Source of the DNA: Firm-04 sp045628085
GTDB lineage: Bacteria; Bacillota; Clostridia; Oscillospirales; Ruminococcaceae
Length of the DNA: 64,000 nucleotides
Direction: 5' to 3'
Assembly: GCA_045628085.1 (NCBI GenBank)
Contig: JAZQOZ010000156.1
Span: 1-64,000 of the forward strand
In this document: positions 8,335-17,685 of the stretch, one piece after another
Layout of the letters: every line of letters starts with the position of its first letter
Numbering within the stretch: the stretch's first letter is position 1
Translations under genes and position numbers: made by a program
The notes under the pieces: generated by a model
Databases searched by the model: none
Seen by the model: the letters and a program-made list of their open reading frames with translations, nothing else
Told to the model about the DNA's origin: nothing

Positions 8335-11328
8335 TTGAGTCAGAAGGTGTATGCACTCGGCATTGATGTCGGTTCAACAACTGTCAAAACTGTAGTGATT
8401 GATGCACAGAATCAGATCTTATCACGCTGTTATCAGCGTCATATGTCCCGTGTTCGGGAGACTGTTATGGAACAGCTTCAGGATCTGCGAAAGCAGTTTC
8501 CGGATGCTTTATTTAAAATATGTATTACCGGTTCGGCAGGTCTCGGTCTTGCGCAGAGCGCCGGTATTCCGTTCGTGCAGGAAGTCCATGCGGCGTTTCT
8601 TGCAGTCAAGGCGGATTATCCGCAGGCAGATGTCGTGATCGAGCTGGGCGGTGAGGATGCGAAAATGATCTTCCTGACCGGCGGCGTGGAACAGCGCATG
8701 AACGGTTCATGTGCCGGCGGTACGGGTGCTTTTATCGACCAGATGGCAACATTGCTCGGTATCTCTGCCGATGAAATGGATGCGATTTCTCTGAAAGCGG
8801 AAAAGCGCTATCCGATCGCTTCACGCTGCGGTGTTTTTGCAAAGTCCGATATCCAGCCGTTGCTGAATCAGGGCGCAAAACGTGAGGATATTGCTGCAAG
8901 TATCTTTCAGGCAGTTGTCGATCAGACCGTTTCCGGACTTGCACAGGGCAGAACCATTGAGGGAACGGTATTGTTCCTCGGCGGCCCGCTTTCCTTCCTC
9001 AAAGGTCTGCGGCAGGCATTTGTCCGGACGCTGAAACTGGACGATGATCACGCGATCTTCCCTGAAAATGCACCGGTATTCGTAGCTTACGGCTGTGCGA
9101 TGTATGCGGCACAGTCTGTCGGCGCAATGCCGCTTGCAGATGCACAGGAAAAAATCGAAAATGCTGAAACCGGCGGCAATACCGTTACCGGTGAGCCGCT
9201 GTTCCATAACCGTAAAGAGTATGAAGCGTTCATCGAACGGCATAAGGCACATGATCTGCCCTTTGCAGATCTGCATAACGTCACCGGAAATGCCTATCTC
9301 GGCATCGACGCGGGTTCGACTACAACAAAACTCGTTCTGATTACCGAAAAGGGTGAACTGCTGTATCAGTATTATGCCGCGAACCGCGGTCAGCCGCTTG
9401 ACAGGATCGTAAAACAGCTTAAAAAGATCTATGCCGAAAAGAATCCCGATCTGCATATCCGTGCATCGGCGGTCACAGGCTACGGTGAGGACTTCATCCG
9501 CGCAGGCCTCGGCATTGATTTCGGCATCGTTGAAACAGTCGCACATTTCAAGGCGGCATCATATTTCTGCCCGGATGTCGATTTTATCATGGATATCGGC
9601 GGTCAGGATATCAAATGCTTCAAGATCCGCAATCACAGCATTGACAGCATCATGCTCAATGAAGCCTGTTCATCCGGATGCGGTTCGTTTATCCAGAGCT
9701 TTGCACAGGCACTCGGATATGATATTGCAGAATTTTCACAGCTTGGACTGTTCGCGGAGCATCCGGTCGATCTCGGCTCGCGCTGTACCGTGTTCATGAA
9801 CAGCTCCGTCAAGCAGGCGCAGAAGGACGGCGCAACGGTCGAGGATATCTCCGCAGGTCTTTCCTCGTCTATTATCAAAAATGCCGTTTATAAGGTCATT
9901 CGTGCAAAATCCGTGAATGAACTCGGTAAAAATATCGTTGTGCAGGGCGGTACGTTCCTCAATGACGCTGTTCTGCGTTCCTTTGAAATGGAACTCGGAC
10001 GCGATGTCATCCGTCCGGCAGTATCGGGACTCATGGGCGCATTCGGCGCGGCACTCTATGCAATGGAGCATACACCTGCCGAAACGACAACCATTTCCGC
10101 TGAAAAGCTCGCGGATTTCAGTTATCAGACTAGAAGTGCAAAATGCGGCGGCTGTACCGCGCACTGTGCGCTCAATGTCGTCATTTTCCCGGACGGCGGC
10201 AGATATATCTCCGGCAACCGCTGTGAAAAGGGCGCAGGCAAAAAACAGACAGAGGAGATCCCTTCCCTCTATGATTATAAATATAAGCTGATCCTCGATC
10301 AGGGGAAACGTCCCGTATTCGGCAAGCCGCGCGGAACAGTCGGTCTGCCGCTTGCACTCAGCTACTATGAGCAGATGCCCTTCTGGACGGAACTGTTCAC
10401 CAAACTCGGCTTTGCCGTGAAGCTCTCGCACGAAAGCGACCGCGAAATGTACTATAAAGGACAGCATACGATTCCCTCGGATACCGTCTGCTATCCGGCA
10501 AAGCTGGCACACGGTCATATCGAAGATCTGCTGGAACAGGGCGTTGACTTTATCTTCTGGCCGTGCATGAGCTATAATTTTGATGAGGGATGCAGCGACA
10601 ATCACTATAATTGCCCTGTTGTTGCGTATTATCCGGAGCTTTTACGTGCAAATAACAGCAAGCTGACAGAAAAGAATTTCATTACGCCGTATATGGATCT
10701 CAACCGGCAGAAAGGCGTTTATCTTTCACTGAGAGATGCGCTTGCATCATGGAAAATCCCTGCCGACACACTGAAAAATGCACTCAGACAGGCGTATGCC
10801 GCACAGATGCAGTACCGGATGCAGACCGCGCAGGAAGCACAGCGCGTGATCACCGAAGCCAGAGCTGCCGGAAGAAAGATCATCGTGCTTGCCGGCAGAC
10901 CTTACCACATCGACAAAGAGATCAATCACGGCATCCATAAGCTCATCACAAGCCTCGGCATGGCGGTCGTCAGCGAGGATTCCGTTGCATCGCTCGCAAT
11001 GGTCGGCAAGCTCGGCGTTCTCAATCAGTGGACGTATCATTCACGGCTCTACCGTGCGGCGAAATTCGTCAACGAGCAGCCGGATATGCAGCTTGTGCAG
11101 CTTGTTTCCTTCGGCTGCGGCATTGATGCCGTTACGACGGATGAGGTGCGTGCGATCCTCGAAAAGGGCGGCAAGCTCTATACACAGCTCAAGATCGACG
11201 AGATCAATAATCTCGGCGCTGCGAAGATCCGTCTGCGTTCGCTGATCGCGGCGATGGAAGAACAGCCTGCTCAGAAGAAGACACAGTCCGATGCGAATAA
11301 GCAGGCGCGTGTTCCCGTTACGGTCTGA
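8335..11328 (+). CDS. 2-hydroxyacyl-CoA dehydratase activase, double ATPase with DUF2229 region
   Basis: A 997-residue protein related to the ATP-driven electron donors of 2-hydroxyacyl-CoA dehydratases and benzoyl-CoA reductases. It has two BadF/BcrA-type ATPase domains: the first from GIDVGSTTVK (9-18), the second from GIDAGSTTTK (323-332). Each keeps the Fe-S cysteine sites (CAGGTG with SRCGVF; CSSGCG with SRCTVF). A DUF2229-like region follows, with CGGCTAHC at 604-611. Fused relatives of about 1400 residues continue into an HgdB-like domain, which is absent here and appears as a separate gene at 61822. The TTG start has AGGAGG eight bases upstream. The reaction and substrate are unknown. 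Confidence 0.88.
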   Translation: MSQKVYALGIDVGSTTVKTVVIDAQNQILSRCYQRHMSRVRETVMEQLQDLRKQFPDALFKICITGSAGLGLAQSAGIPFVQEVHAAFLAVKADYPQADVVIELGGEDAKMIFLTGGVEQRMNGSCAGGTGAFIDQMATLLGISADEMDAISLKAEKRYPIASRCGVFAKSDIQPLLNQGAKREDIAASIFQAVVDQTVSGLAQGRTIEGTVLFLGGPLSFLKGLRQAFVRTLKLDDDHAIFPENAPVFVAYGCAMYAAQSVGAMPLADAQEKIENAETGGNTVTGEPLFHNRKEYEAFIERHKAHDLPFADLHNVTGNAYLGIDAGSTTTKLVLITEKGELLYQYYAANRGQPLDRIVKQLKKIYAEKNPDLHIRASAVTGYGEDFIRAGLGIDFGIVETVAHFKAASYFCPDVDFIMDIGGQDIKCFKIRNHSIDSIMLNEACSSGCGSFIQSFAQALGYDIAEFSQLGLFAEHPVDLGSRCTVFMNSSVKQAQKDGATVEDISAGLSSSIIKNAVYKVIRAKSVNELGKNIVVQGGTFLNDAVLRSFEMELGRDVIRPAVSGLMGAFGAALYAMEHTPAETTTISAEKLADFSYQTRSAKCGGCTAHCALNVVIFPDGGRYISGNRCEKGAGKKQTEEIPSLYDYKYKLILDQGKRPVFGKPRGTVGLPLALSYYEQMPFWTELFTKLGFAVKLSHESDREMYYKGQHTIPSDTVCYPAKLAHGHIEDLLEQGVDFIFWPCMSYNFDEGCSDNHYNCPVVAYYPELLRANNSKLTEKNFITPYMDLNRQKGVYLSLRDALASWKIPADTLKNALRQAYAAQMQYRMQTAQEAQRVITEARAAGRKIIVLAGRPYHIDKEINHGIHKLITSLGMAVVSEDSVASLAMVGKLGVLNQWTYHSRLYRAAKFVNEQPDMQLVQLVSFGCGIDAVTTDEVRAILEKGGKLYTQLKIDEINNLGAAKIRLRSLIAAMEEQPAQKKTQSDANKQARVPVTV

Positions 11329-11344
11329 GCAGGACGGTGGACAC

Positions 11345-12193
11345 ATGAAGGCAATTTGGACATGGCTCGGCGCGGCAGCCGGTCTGCTGACGGGCTGGGC
11401 GTTCTTTGAAAATACGCGGATGCTTTGCGTTCACCGATATACGGCAGAGATGCAGGGACTTCCGCGGATCGTTCAGATCTCTGATCTTCATAAACGGCAG
11501 TTCGGCGAAGATCAGAAACGGCTGATCCGCAGGGTCGCTGCCTGTAAGCCGGAATATATTCTGATCACAGGTGATCTGGTTTCCCGTACTTTTACGGATT
11601 TTACCGGAACTGAAAAGCTGCTACGGCGTCTTTGCAGCATTGCACCGGTGATCGTTTCAGAGGGAAATCATGAAACAGATTTTCCGCCCCGACAGTATGC
11701 AAAGCTGCGGGCGGCAGTATGCCGGAGCGGTGCCCGATATCTGAAAAATGAGTGCATCCGGATCGGGGATATCTCGGTCGCCGGACTCGCACTTTCATCT
11801 GAGTATTATCGCGGCGGCGGCAGATTCGGTTATTCCGGTGAAATAGAATGTACACCGGAAACCATGCACAGTATGCTCGGCGAATGTCCGGAACATACGC
11901 TGCTGCTCGCGCATAATCCGCTTTGTTTTCCGGTATATGCGGAATGGGGCGCAGAACTGACACTTTCCGGTCATGTGCATGGCGGTGCGGTGCGGCTTCC
12001 GCTGCTCGGCGGTCTGCTTTCGCCGGAACGAAAATTGTTCCCGAAATATGACAAAGGAAAATTCCGGATCGGTGCATCCGAAATGATCGTCAGCGGCGGA
12101 CTCGGTAAGCTGCGGCTGTTTAATCCGCCGGAGATCTGCGTCATTACTTCGGAACGGCAGTGCGGCGGAAATCTGCACGATCAGACAGAATGA
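11345..12193 (+). CDS. Membrane-anchored metallophosphoesterase (YkuE-like)
   Basis: A 282-residue calcineurin-like phosphoesterase with an N-terminal hydrophobic anchor. Metal-site motifs are all present: ISDLH, TGDLV, GNHE, LLAHNP and SGHVHGG. YkuE-type enzymes are exported or membrane-attached and are thought to act on phospholipid-like or phosphodiester substrates at the cell surface. The ATG lies 17 bases after the activase stop and is preceded by GGACGGTGG. An upstream in-frame ATG at 11291 lies inside the activase and was not used. Confidence 0.87.
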   Translation: MKAIWTWLGAAAGLLTGWAFFENTRMLCVHRYTAEMQGLPRIVQISDLHKRQFGEDQKRLIRRVAACKPEYILITGDLVSRTFTDFTGTEKLLRRLCSIAPVIVSEGNHETDFPPRQYAKLRAAVCRSGARYLKNECIRIGDISVAGLALSSEYYRGGGRFGYSGEIECTPETMHSMLGECPEHTLLLAHNPLCFPVYAEWGAELTLSGHVHGGAVRLPLLGGLLSPERKLFPKYDKGKFRIGASEMIVSGGLGKLRLFNPPEICVITSERQCGGNLHDQTE

Positions 12194-12280
12194 ACTGCCG
12201 TACCGTCATATTATTCTGTATGTTTGCCGCGAAACCGGATACAATTTCTATGCGGCATGATACGGAAAACGCAGCTGTCA

Positions 12281-12301
12281 CCGGCAGGCACGGTCTGCCG
12301 G
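12281..12301 (+). promoter_or_regulatory. Hairpin directly before the ribosome site of the polysaccharide operon
   Basis: CCGGCAG (12281-12287) pairs with CTGCCGG (12295-12301). The hairpin ends one base before the AAGGAG site of the first polysaccharide gene. There is no T-tract. It may stabilise the 5' end or tune translation; I could not identify a convincing promoter in 12194-12315. Confidence 0.4.
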
Positions 12302-12315
12302 AAGGAGCGTGACTT

Positions 12316-13680
12316 ATGGAACACAGGAAATACCGGCATCTGTTCTCGACTGTTCTCGGGATGATGCTGCTCGGTTTGCTGACCGCTTTGTTCGGCACTG
12401 TCTGGGCGCACTTTTATGCAGATGTCATTATCGCACCGTTTTTTCGGCGCGGAAACTGGGTCGTTGTCCTGATCTATCTTGTGCTGACGCTGCTGGTGTT
12501 CAAAGCATATCGCTGTACGAAATTCGGATACCTGAAGCGCAGTGATCTGATCTATTATCAGCTCATCGGCATTACGATCGTCAATTTTATCACTTATTTC
12601 CAGATCAGCGTGATCGGACGGCACTTTATGCCGCTCTCGCCGATGATCCTGCTGACAGGTCTGGATTATGTGACGGTATTCAGCTGGGAACTGCTCGTCA
12701 GCGGATTATATTTCCGGCTGTTTCCGCCGCGCAGGCTCGTGATCGTATACGGTTCGGCGACGGCGGCGGAGCTTGTCATGAAAATGAGCGCAAGAGTCGA
12801 TAAATATATGATCTGCGAAAGTATCGGCTGTGAGGTCGGGCTTCACGGGATCACAAAGCTGCTGAACGATTTCGAGGGCGTGATCCTCTGCGATGTGCCT
12901 GCCGAACTGCGCAACGATCTTCTGAAATACTGCTGCGGAAACCGTCTGCGTGTCTATATTGCGCCGAAAATTTCGGATATCCTGATACGCGGCGGCGATG
13001 AACTGCGGCTGTTCGATACGCCGCTGATCCTTTGCCGCAACGAAGGTCTGTCGCCGGAACAGCGGTTTGTCAAGCGCGGCTTCGATCTGCTGATCTCTGC
13101 CGTTTTATTGCTGCTGCTGACACCGGTCATGCTGATCTGTGCGGCGGCGGTCAAAATTGAGGACGGCGGACCTGTTTTTTATCGGCAGTGCCGCCTGACA
13201 AGGGACGGCAGGAAATTTGAAGTTTTGAAATTCCGCAGCATGATCCCGGATGCGGAAACCGACGGCAAGCCCGTTCTTGCTGCCGATCATGATAAACGCA
13301 TTACAAAGACCGGCAGGGTATTGCGCAGATTCCGGCTCGATGAACTGCCGCAGCTTCTGAATATTCTGCGCGGCGAAATGTCACTTGTCGGGCCGCGTCC
13401 GGAACGTCCGGAACTGACTGAAGAATACACGAAGAAATATCCGGAATTTCCATACAGGCTTCAGGTAAAAGCCGGATTGACCGGTTATGCACAGGTAACC
13501 GGAACTTATGATACTGAGCCGATCGACAAGCTGAAAATGGATCTGATGTATATTGAACATTATTCGCTTCTGCTGGATATTCAGATCCTTCTGCTGACAC
13601 TGAAAATCGCTTTGTTTCCGCCGGGAACAAATTCTGAGGAGTTTTCGGTTTATCATTCGGAAAGTAAGAAAGAGGAGTAA
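12316..13680 (+). CDS. Undecaprenyl-phosphate sugar phosphotransferase (initiating enzyme)
   Basis: A 454-residue polyprenyl glycosylphosphotransferase that should load the first sugar-1-phosphate of a surface polysaccharide onto undecaprenyl phosphate. It has four predicted N-terminal membrane helices, a cytosolic Rossmann-like domain (VIVYGSATAAELV) and a C-terminal catalytic bacterial sugar transferase domain from about 250 (KRGFDLLISA, FYRQCRLTRDG, KFRSM, RLDELPQLLNIL, SLVGPRPERPE). A good AAGGAG site fixes the start. It opens a ten-gene co-directional cluster in which most genes are within 35 bases or overlap. Confidence 0.92.
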   Translation: MEHRKYRHLFSTVLGMMLLGLLTALFGTVWAHFYADVIIAPFFRRGNWVVVLIYLVLTLLVFKAYRCTKFGYLKRSDLIYYQLIGITIVNFITYFQISVIGRHFMPLSPMILLTGLDYVTVFSWELLVSGLYFRLFPPRRLVIVYGSATAAELVMKMSARVDKYMICESIGCEVGLHGITKLLNDFEGVILCDVPAELRNDLLKYCCGNRLRVYIAPKISDILIRGGDELRLFDTPLILCRNEGLSPEQRFVKRGFDLLISAVLLLLLTPVMLICAAAVKIEDGGPVFYRQCRLTRDGRKFEVLKFRSMIPDAETDGKPVLAADHDKRITKTGRVLRRFRLDELPQLLNILRGEMSLVGPRPERPELTEEYTKKYPEFPYRLQVKAGLTGYAQVTGTYDTEPIDKLKMDLMYIEHYSLLLDIQILLLTLKIALFPPGTNSEEFSVYHSESKKEE

Positions 13681-13686
13681 TTTGCT

Positions 13687-14775
13687 ATGCATAATCCGAA
13701 TCAAGTTCTGACTGCGGTCATCATGGCAGGCGGTAAGGGGGAGCGATTCTGGCCGAAAAGCAGAATGCGCTGCCCGAAACAGTTTCTGTCCCTGACCGAT
13801 GACGGCGAAACCATGCTGCAAAAGACCGTGAAACGGATCAGCGGACTGGTATCGCCGGAGCATATCTTTATCGTTACAAATGCCGAATACACGCAGCTCG
13901 TGCGGGAGCAGCTTCCGGATATCCCTGCGGAAAATCTGCTTGCAGAGCCTGCACCGCGCAATACTGCACCCTGCCTTGCACTGGCGGCGGCAGTGATCTC
14001 GAAACGCTGTGCGAATTCGACCATGATCGTTTTGCCGGCAGATCATCTGATCCGGCATGAGGAGATCTGTACGGATGTGCTTGCACGTTCGGCAGCTGCC
14101 GCAGAGGAAACAGATGCGCTCGTGACGATCGGCATTACACCGACTTATCCCGAGACCGGTTACGGATATATCGCATTTTCGCGTGCGGAGAATCTGCCGA
14201 ACGGTGTCTATCAGACGGACAGCTTCAAGGAAAAGCCGGATATTGAAACAGCCCGCAGTTACGTCAATTCCGGTAATTATCTCTGGAACAGCGGTATGTT
14301 TGTCTGGAAAACCGATGTCTTTCTCAATGCGATGAAGCAGTATCTTCCGGAGGCGTATGAGATCGCTGCGGAGATACAGGCCGCCTGCGATACACCTGAT
14401 TTTGATGCTGTTCTGCAAAAGCGTTTTCCGGATATGCCCTCGATCTCGGTCGATTTCGGCATTCTGGAGAAAGCAGAACGTATCTGCACGATCCCCGGCA
14501 GCTTCGGCTGGGATGATGTCGGAAGCTGGCCTGCATTGAGGCGCGTTGCAAAAACCGATACGAACGGCAATTACCGCGACGGTGATATCCTGACTGTCGG
14601 AACGAAAAACTGTGTTTTCTCCGGCGGCAAAAAGCTGATCGCCGCTGTCGGTCTGGAAAATATCGTGGTCGTGGATACGGAAGATGCTTTGCTCGTCTGC
14701 GATATGGATGCTGCGCAGAATATCAAAAAAATAACGGAAATGCTGCGGGAACAGGGCAGGGGAGAACTGCTCTGA
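13687..14775 (+). CDS. manC: Mannose-1-phosphate guanylyltransferase
   Basis: Makes GDP-mannose from mannose-1-phosphate and GTP. The 362-residue product carries the nucleotidyltransferase motif MAGGKGERFWPKSR, the CPKQFLSL segment and the FGWDDVGSW signature, with a short C-terminal left-handed helix part. It lacks the phosphomannose isomerase domain of bifunctional ManC/AlgA. The ribosome site GAGGAG overlaps the previous stop. GDP-mannose is the substrate of gmd downstream. Confidence 0.93.
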   Translation: MHNPNQVLTAVIMAGGKGERFWPKSRMRCPKQFLSLTDDGETMLQKTVKRISGLVSPEHIFIVTNAEYTQLVREQLPDIPAENLLAEPAPRNTAPCLALAAAVISKRCANSTMIVLPADHLIRHEEICTDVLARSAAAAEETDALVTIGITPTYPETGYGYIAFSRAENLPNGVYQTDSFKEKPDIETARSYVNSGNYLWNSGMFVWKTDVFLNAMKQYLPEAYEIAAEIQAACDTPDFDAVLQKRFPDMPSISVDFGILEKAERICTIPGSFGWDDVGSWPALRRVAKTDTNGNYRDGDILTVGTKNCVFSGGKKLIAAVGLENIVVVDTEDALLVCDMDAAQNIKKITEMLREQGRGELL

Positions 14776-14808
14776 TCTTCAGCGGATAGTAAAACGGAGG
14801 ATACGGCT

Positions 14809-15492
14809 ATGGTTGAGCTTACCGGTGATCTGATTCTGGAGCAAATGCGCAGGGACTACGGACGCGCAGCCTGCGGAAAATTCGTCCTGCTGCTGATACC
14901 GGCAGCCGGAATGACTGCGTCTGCATTTATGCGCGGCTGGCTCGATCCGGTCACGATCGCATTGGGTGTTCTGACGGCTGCGGCACTGATCTTTTTCCTG
15001 ATCGGACTGTATAAAGCGGTCTTTATTGAGAAGCATCCGCTGATCAAACAGTTTGGCAGCGCGATCGCATTGGCAGGATGTATCCGTGCAGGCGGTACTT
15101 TTGCGATCTGGCATACGCCGCCGTATCGGAAACATCAGCTGATCATTACAGAAGAATACATCGTGTGTCCGGAAAAAGTGCAGAGCTATCTTTCTCTCGA
15201 AAAGATCACGACTGTTCAGCGGAGACTGCTGAACGGTGCCGGATTCCTGAAAATTCTGCTGAAAACACGCAGTCTTTCGGCTGCAAAAGCACTCAGCATT
15301 TCCGGTAAGGATCGCCGCTATCAGAAACAGCATCCGCTGCCGGATACGGAGAAATTTGATCTGCTTTGTCTGGGAGATCTGAAAAAGCACCGCTATTTGT
15401 ATTATGTTGCGGCGGCTGATTTCCATGATGTGCTTGCATTCCTGCGTGAATATCTGCCGGAGGCAAAGATCATGCCGGAGCATTCGATTTGA
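14809..15492 (+). CDS. Hypothetical membrane protein between manC and gmd
   Basis: A 227-residue protein with two adjacent hydrophobic helices (about 24-42 and 48-68). A cytosolic C-terminal region follows, with a strand-rich pattern (HQLIITEEYIVCPEK, SYLSLEKITTVQ) resembling PH-like membrane-associated domains. I do not recognise its family. A clear GGAGG site precedes the ATG. Its place inside the GDP-sugar and glycosyltransferase genes suggests a part in polymer assembly or its control, but nothing in the sequence proves that. Confidence 0.7.
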   Translation: MVELTGDLILEQMRRDYGRAACGKFVLLLIPAAGMTASAFMRGWLDPVTIALGVLTAAALIFFLIGLYKAVFIEKHPLIKQFGSAIALAGCIRAGGTFAIWHTPPYRKHQLIITEEYIVCPEKVQSYLSLEKITTVQRRLLNGAGFLKILLKTRSLSAAKALSISGKDRRYQKQHPLPDTEKFDLLCLGDLKKHRYLYYVAAADFHDVLAFLREYLPEAKIMPEHSI

Positions 15493-15511
15493 AAAAGGAG
15501 TAATCATTATT

Positions 15512-16534
15512 ATGAAACACGCTTTGATTACCGGTATTACCGGTCAGGACGGTTCTTATCTTGCTGAGCTGCTGCTCGAAAAGGGCTATGAGGTCTATGG
15601 CATCTGGCGGCGCAAGAGCGTTGTCGATTACGGCAATATTGCGCATCTGAAAGATCAGATCCATCTGATCTATGCCGATATGACCGACCTCGTTTCCCTG
15701 ATCTCCGCAATGCGCATTTCGCAGGCGGATGAGGTCTACAATCTCGCTGCACAGAGCTTTGTTGCGACAAGCTGGGAACAGCCGGTTGCAACTGCTGATA
15801 TTGATGCGCTTGGTGTCACAAATCTGCTGGAAGCCATCCGTATCGTAAAGCCGGAATGCCGTTTCTATCAGGCTTCGACTTCGGAGATGTTCGGCAAGGT
15901 GCAGGAGATCCCGCAGAAGGAGACCACACCGTTCTATCCGCGCAGCCCGTATGGCGTTGCAAAGCTCTACGGCCACTGGATCACCAAGAATTACCGCGAG
16001 AGTTTCGGTCTGTTCACCTGCTCCGGTATCCTGTTCAACCATGAATCGGAACGCCGCGGCAAGGAATTTGTGACACGCAAGATCACTGATGCCGCCGCAA
16101 GGATTGCGCTCGGCAAGCAGGAATATGTGGAGCTGGGTAATCTTGATGCAAAGCGCGACTGGGGACATTCAAAGGATTATGTCCGCGCAATGTGGCTGAT
16201 GCTCCAGCAGGATACACCGGATGATTATGTCGTAGCGACGGGCGAGACCCGTTCTGTCCGCGAATTTGCCGAGTGCGCGTTCCGTGCGGTCGGCATCGAG
16301 ATCGAATGGCAGGGCGAAGGCGTGGATACCGTCGGCATCAACAAGAAAAACGGTCAGACCGTTGTAAAGGTCAATCCGAAATTCTACCGTCCGGCAGAAG
16401 TCGAACTGCTGCTTGGCGATCCGACAAAGGCGGAGAAAACTCTCGGCTGGAAGCGTGAGATCGCTTTTGATGAACTGGTCACACGCATGGCGCAGAATGA
16501 TCTGGAACTGGTGAAAAATGAATCTGGCATTTGA
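15512..16534 (+). CDS. gmd: GDP-mannose 4,6-dehydratase
   Basis: Converts GDP-D-mannose to GDP-4-keto-6-deoxy-D-mannose. The 340-residue short-chain dehydrogenase has the nucleotide-binding GITGQDGSYL at its N-terminus, the catalytic STSEMFG and YGVAKLYGHW (Tyr-Lys), and the GMD-typical NLDAKRDWGHSKDYV. The ATG at 15512 follows AAAAAGGAG. Its last 17 bases overlap the next glycosyltransferase gene. Confidence 0.95.
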   Translation: MKHALITGITGQDGSYLAELLLEKGYEVYGIWRRKSVVDYGNIAHLKDQIHLIYADMTDLVSLISAMRISQADEVYNLAAQSFVATSWEQPVATADIDALGVTNLLEAIRIVKPECRFYQASTSEMFGKVQEIPQKETTPFYPRSPYGVAKLYGHWITKNYRESFGLFTCSGILFNHESERRGKEFVTRKITDAAARIALGKQEYVELGNLDAKRDWGHSKDYVRAMWLMLQQDTPDDYVVATGETRSVREFAECAFRAVGIEIEWQGEGVDTVGINKKNGQTVVKVNPKFYRPAEVELLLGDPTKAEKTLGWKREIAFDELVTRMAQNDLELVKNESGI

Positions 16535-17672
16535 TGCAGCTCCTCTGATCGGAGATCATATCTCCGGTGTGGGGTGGTGCGAAGCGAATCTGACCGGTGC
16601 GCTGACGCGGCTGCATCCGGAACTGCAATATCGTTTTGAATATTTTACGCTGCGTTCGCCGGAAGAAAAAGTCCGGCGGATGCAGCCGTTTCTCCGTGAG
16701 AATACTGCGCTGCATCCGGCACGGTTTTCACCGCTTGTCTATCGTCTTGTGACAAATTTCGTGCCGCTGCCGTACTGCGCTTTTCACGGAAAATGGGCAG
16801 ATATGACACATTTCTTCAATTATATCGTGCCGCCGTTCGTTCACGGGAAAACTGTTGTGACGGTACATGATATGGTGCTTCATGCCTATCCGGAAACGAT
16901 GCACACGCGGACAAGACTTCTGCTGCAAACCGGTTTGAAGCGCTCGATGAAGCGTGCAGACCTGATTGTGACAGACAGCGAATTTTCGCGCAGGGAGATC
17001 ATCAAATATTATCCGTTTGCTGCGGAAAAACTCCGTGTCGTTCCCTGCGGCGTTGACCGGACGCATTTTTATCCGGCATCTGAACAGGAAATTGCGAAGG
17101 TACGAAAGATATATCATCTGCCGGAACGGTATTTCCTGTATCTCGGAACGCTTGAACCGCGCAAAAATCTCGTTCGTCTGATCCGTGCCTATGCGCTGCT
17201 GCGCGAAAAATATCCGGATGCACCGGCATTGGTGCTGGCAGGCGGCAAGGGCTGGCAGTATGAGCAAATCTTTGAAGCATCCGCTGCGCCGGATGTGCGC
17301 GGGCATATCATTTTCCCGTCCTATATCCCGTCAGAGGATATGGCGGCGGTCTATTCGGGTGCTTTTGCTTTTGTATTTCCGTCGCTCTATGAGGGCTTTG
17401 GAATGCCGCCGCTGGAAGCAATGGCGTGCGGCTGTCCGGTTCTGACCTCGCAGGCGGCATCTCTGCCGGAAGCGGTCGGAAATGCGGCGCTGCTCTGCAA
17501 TCCGATGAAGATCAAAGCAATCGCAAAGGGTATGGAGCTGCTGCTGACACGGGATGATCTGCGCAGTATGCTGATCGAACGCGGTTTTCGCCGCGCAGAG
17601 GAAATGAGCTGGGAAAACGCCGCAGAAACCTTGTATCAGGTCTACGGCGAATTATTCGATAAGAAGGACTGA
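16518..17672 (+). CDS. Family 4 glycosyltransferase
   Basis: A 384-residue GT-B retaining glycosyltransferase. The C-terminal half has the GT4 pattern: FLYLGTLEPRKNL, a donor-site PSLYEGFGMPPLEAMACGCPVL with the E-x7-E motif, and LPEAVG. N-terminally, TVHDMVLHAYPE fits mannosyl/rhamnosyl-transferase relatives. With GDP-mannose and GDP-rhamnose made by its neighbours, the donor is probably one of these. It overlaps gmd by 17 bases, so the two are translated together. Confidence 0.92.
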   Translation: MNLAFDAAPLIGDHISGVGWCEANLTGALTRLHPELQYRFEYFTLRSPEEKVRRMQPFLRENTALHPARFSPLVYRLVTNFVPLPYCAFHGKWADMTHFFNYIVPPFVHGKTVVTVHDMVLHAYPETMHTRTRLLLQTGLKRSMKRADLIVTDSEFSRREIIKYYPFAAEKLRVVPCGVDRTHFYPASEQEIAKVRKIYHLPERYFLYLGTLEPRKNLVRLIRAYALLREKYPDAPALVLAGGKGWQYEQIFEASAAPDVRGHIIFPSYIPSEDMAAVYSGAFAFVFPSLYEGFGMPPLEAMACGCPVLTSQAASLPEAVGNAALLCNPMKIKAIAKGMELLLTRDDLRSMLIERGFRRAEEMSWENAAETLYQVYGELFDKKD

Positions 17673-17685
17673 GGATGGATGCGGC

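Noticed and set aside
8296..8337. In-frame ATG at 8296 as the activase start
   Set aside because: It is about five bases from the predicted transcript start, whereas TTG at 8335 has a full AGGAGG at ideal spacing.
9736..10605. Minus-strand open frame (289 codons) opposite the activase
   Set aside because: It covers the Fe-S and DUF2229 region of the activase and has no independent coding signs.
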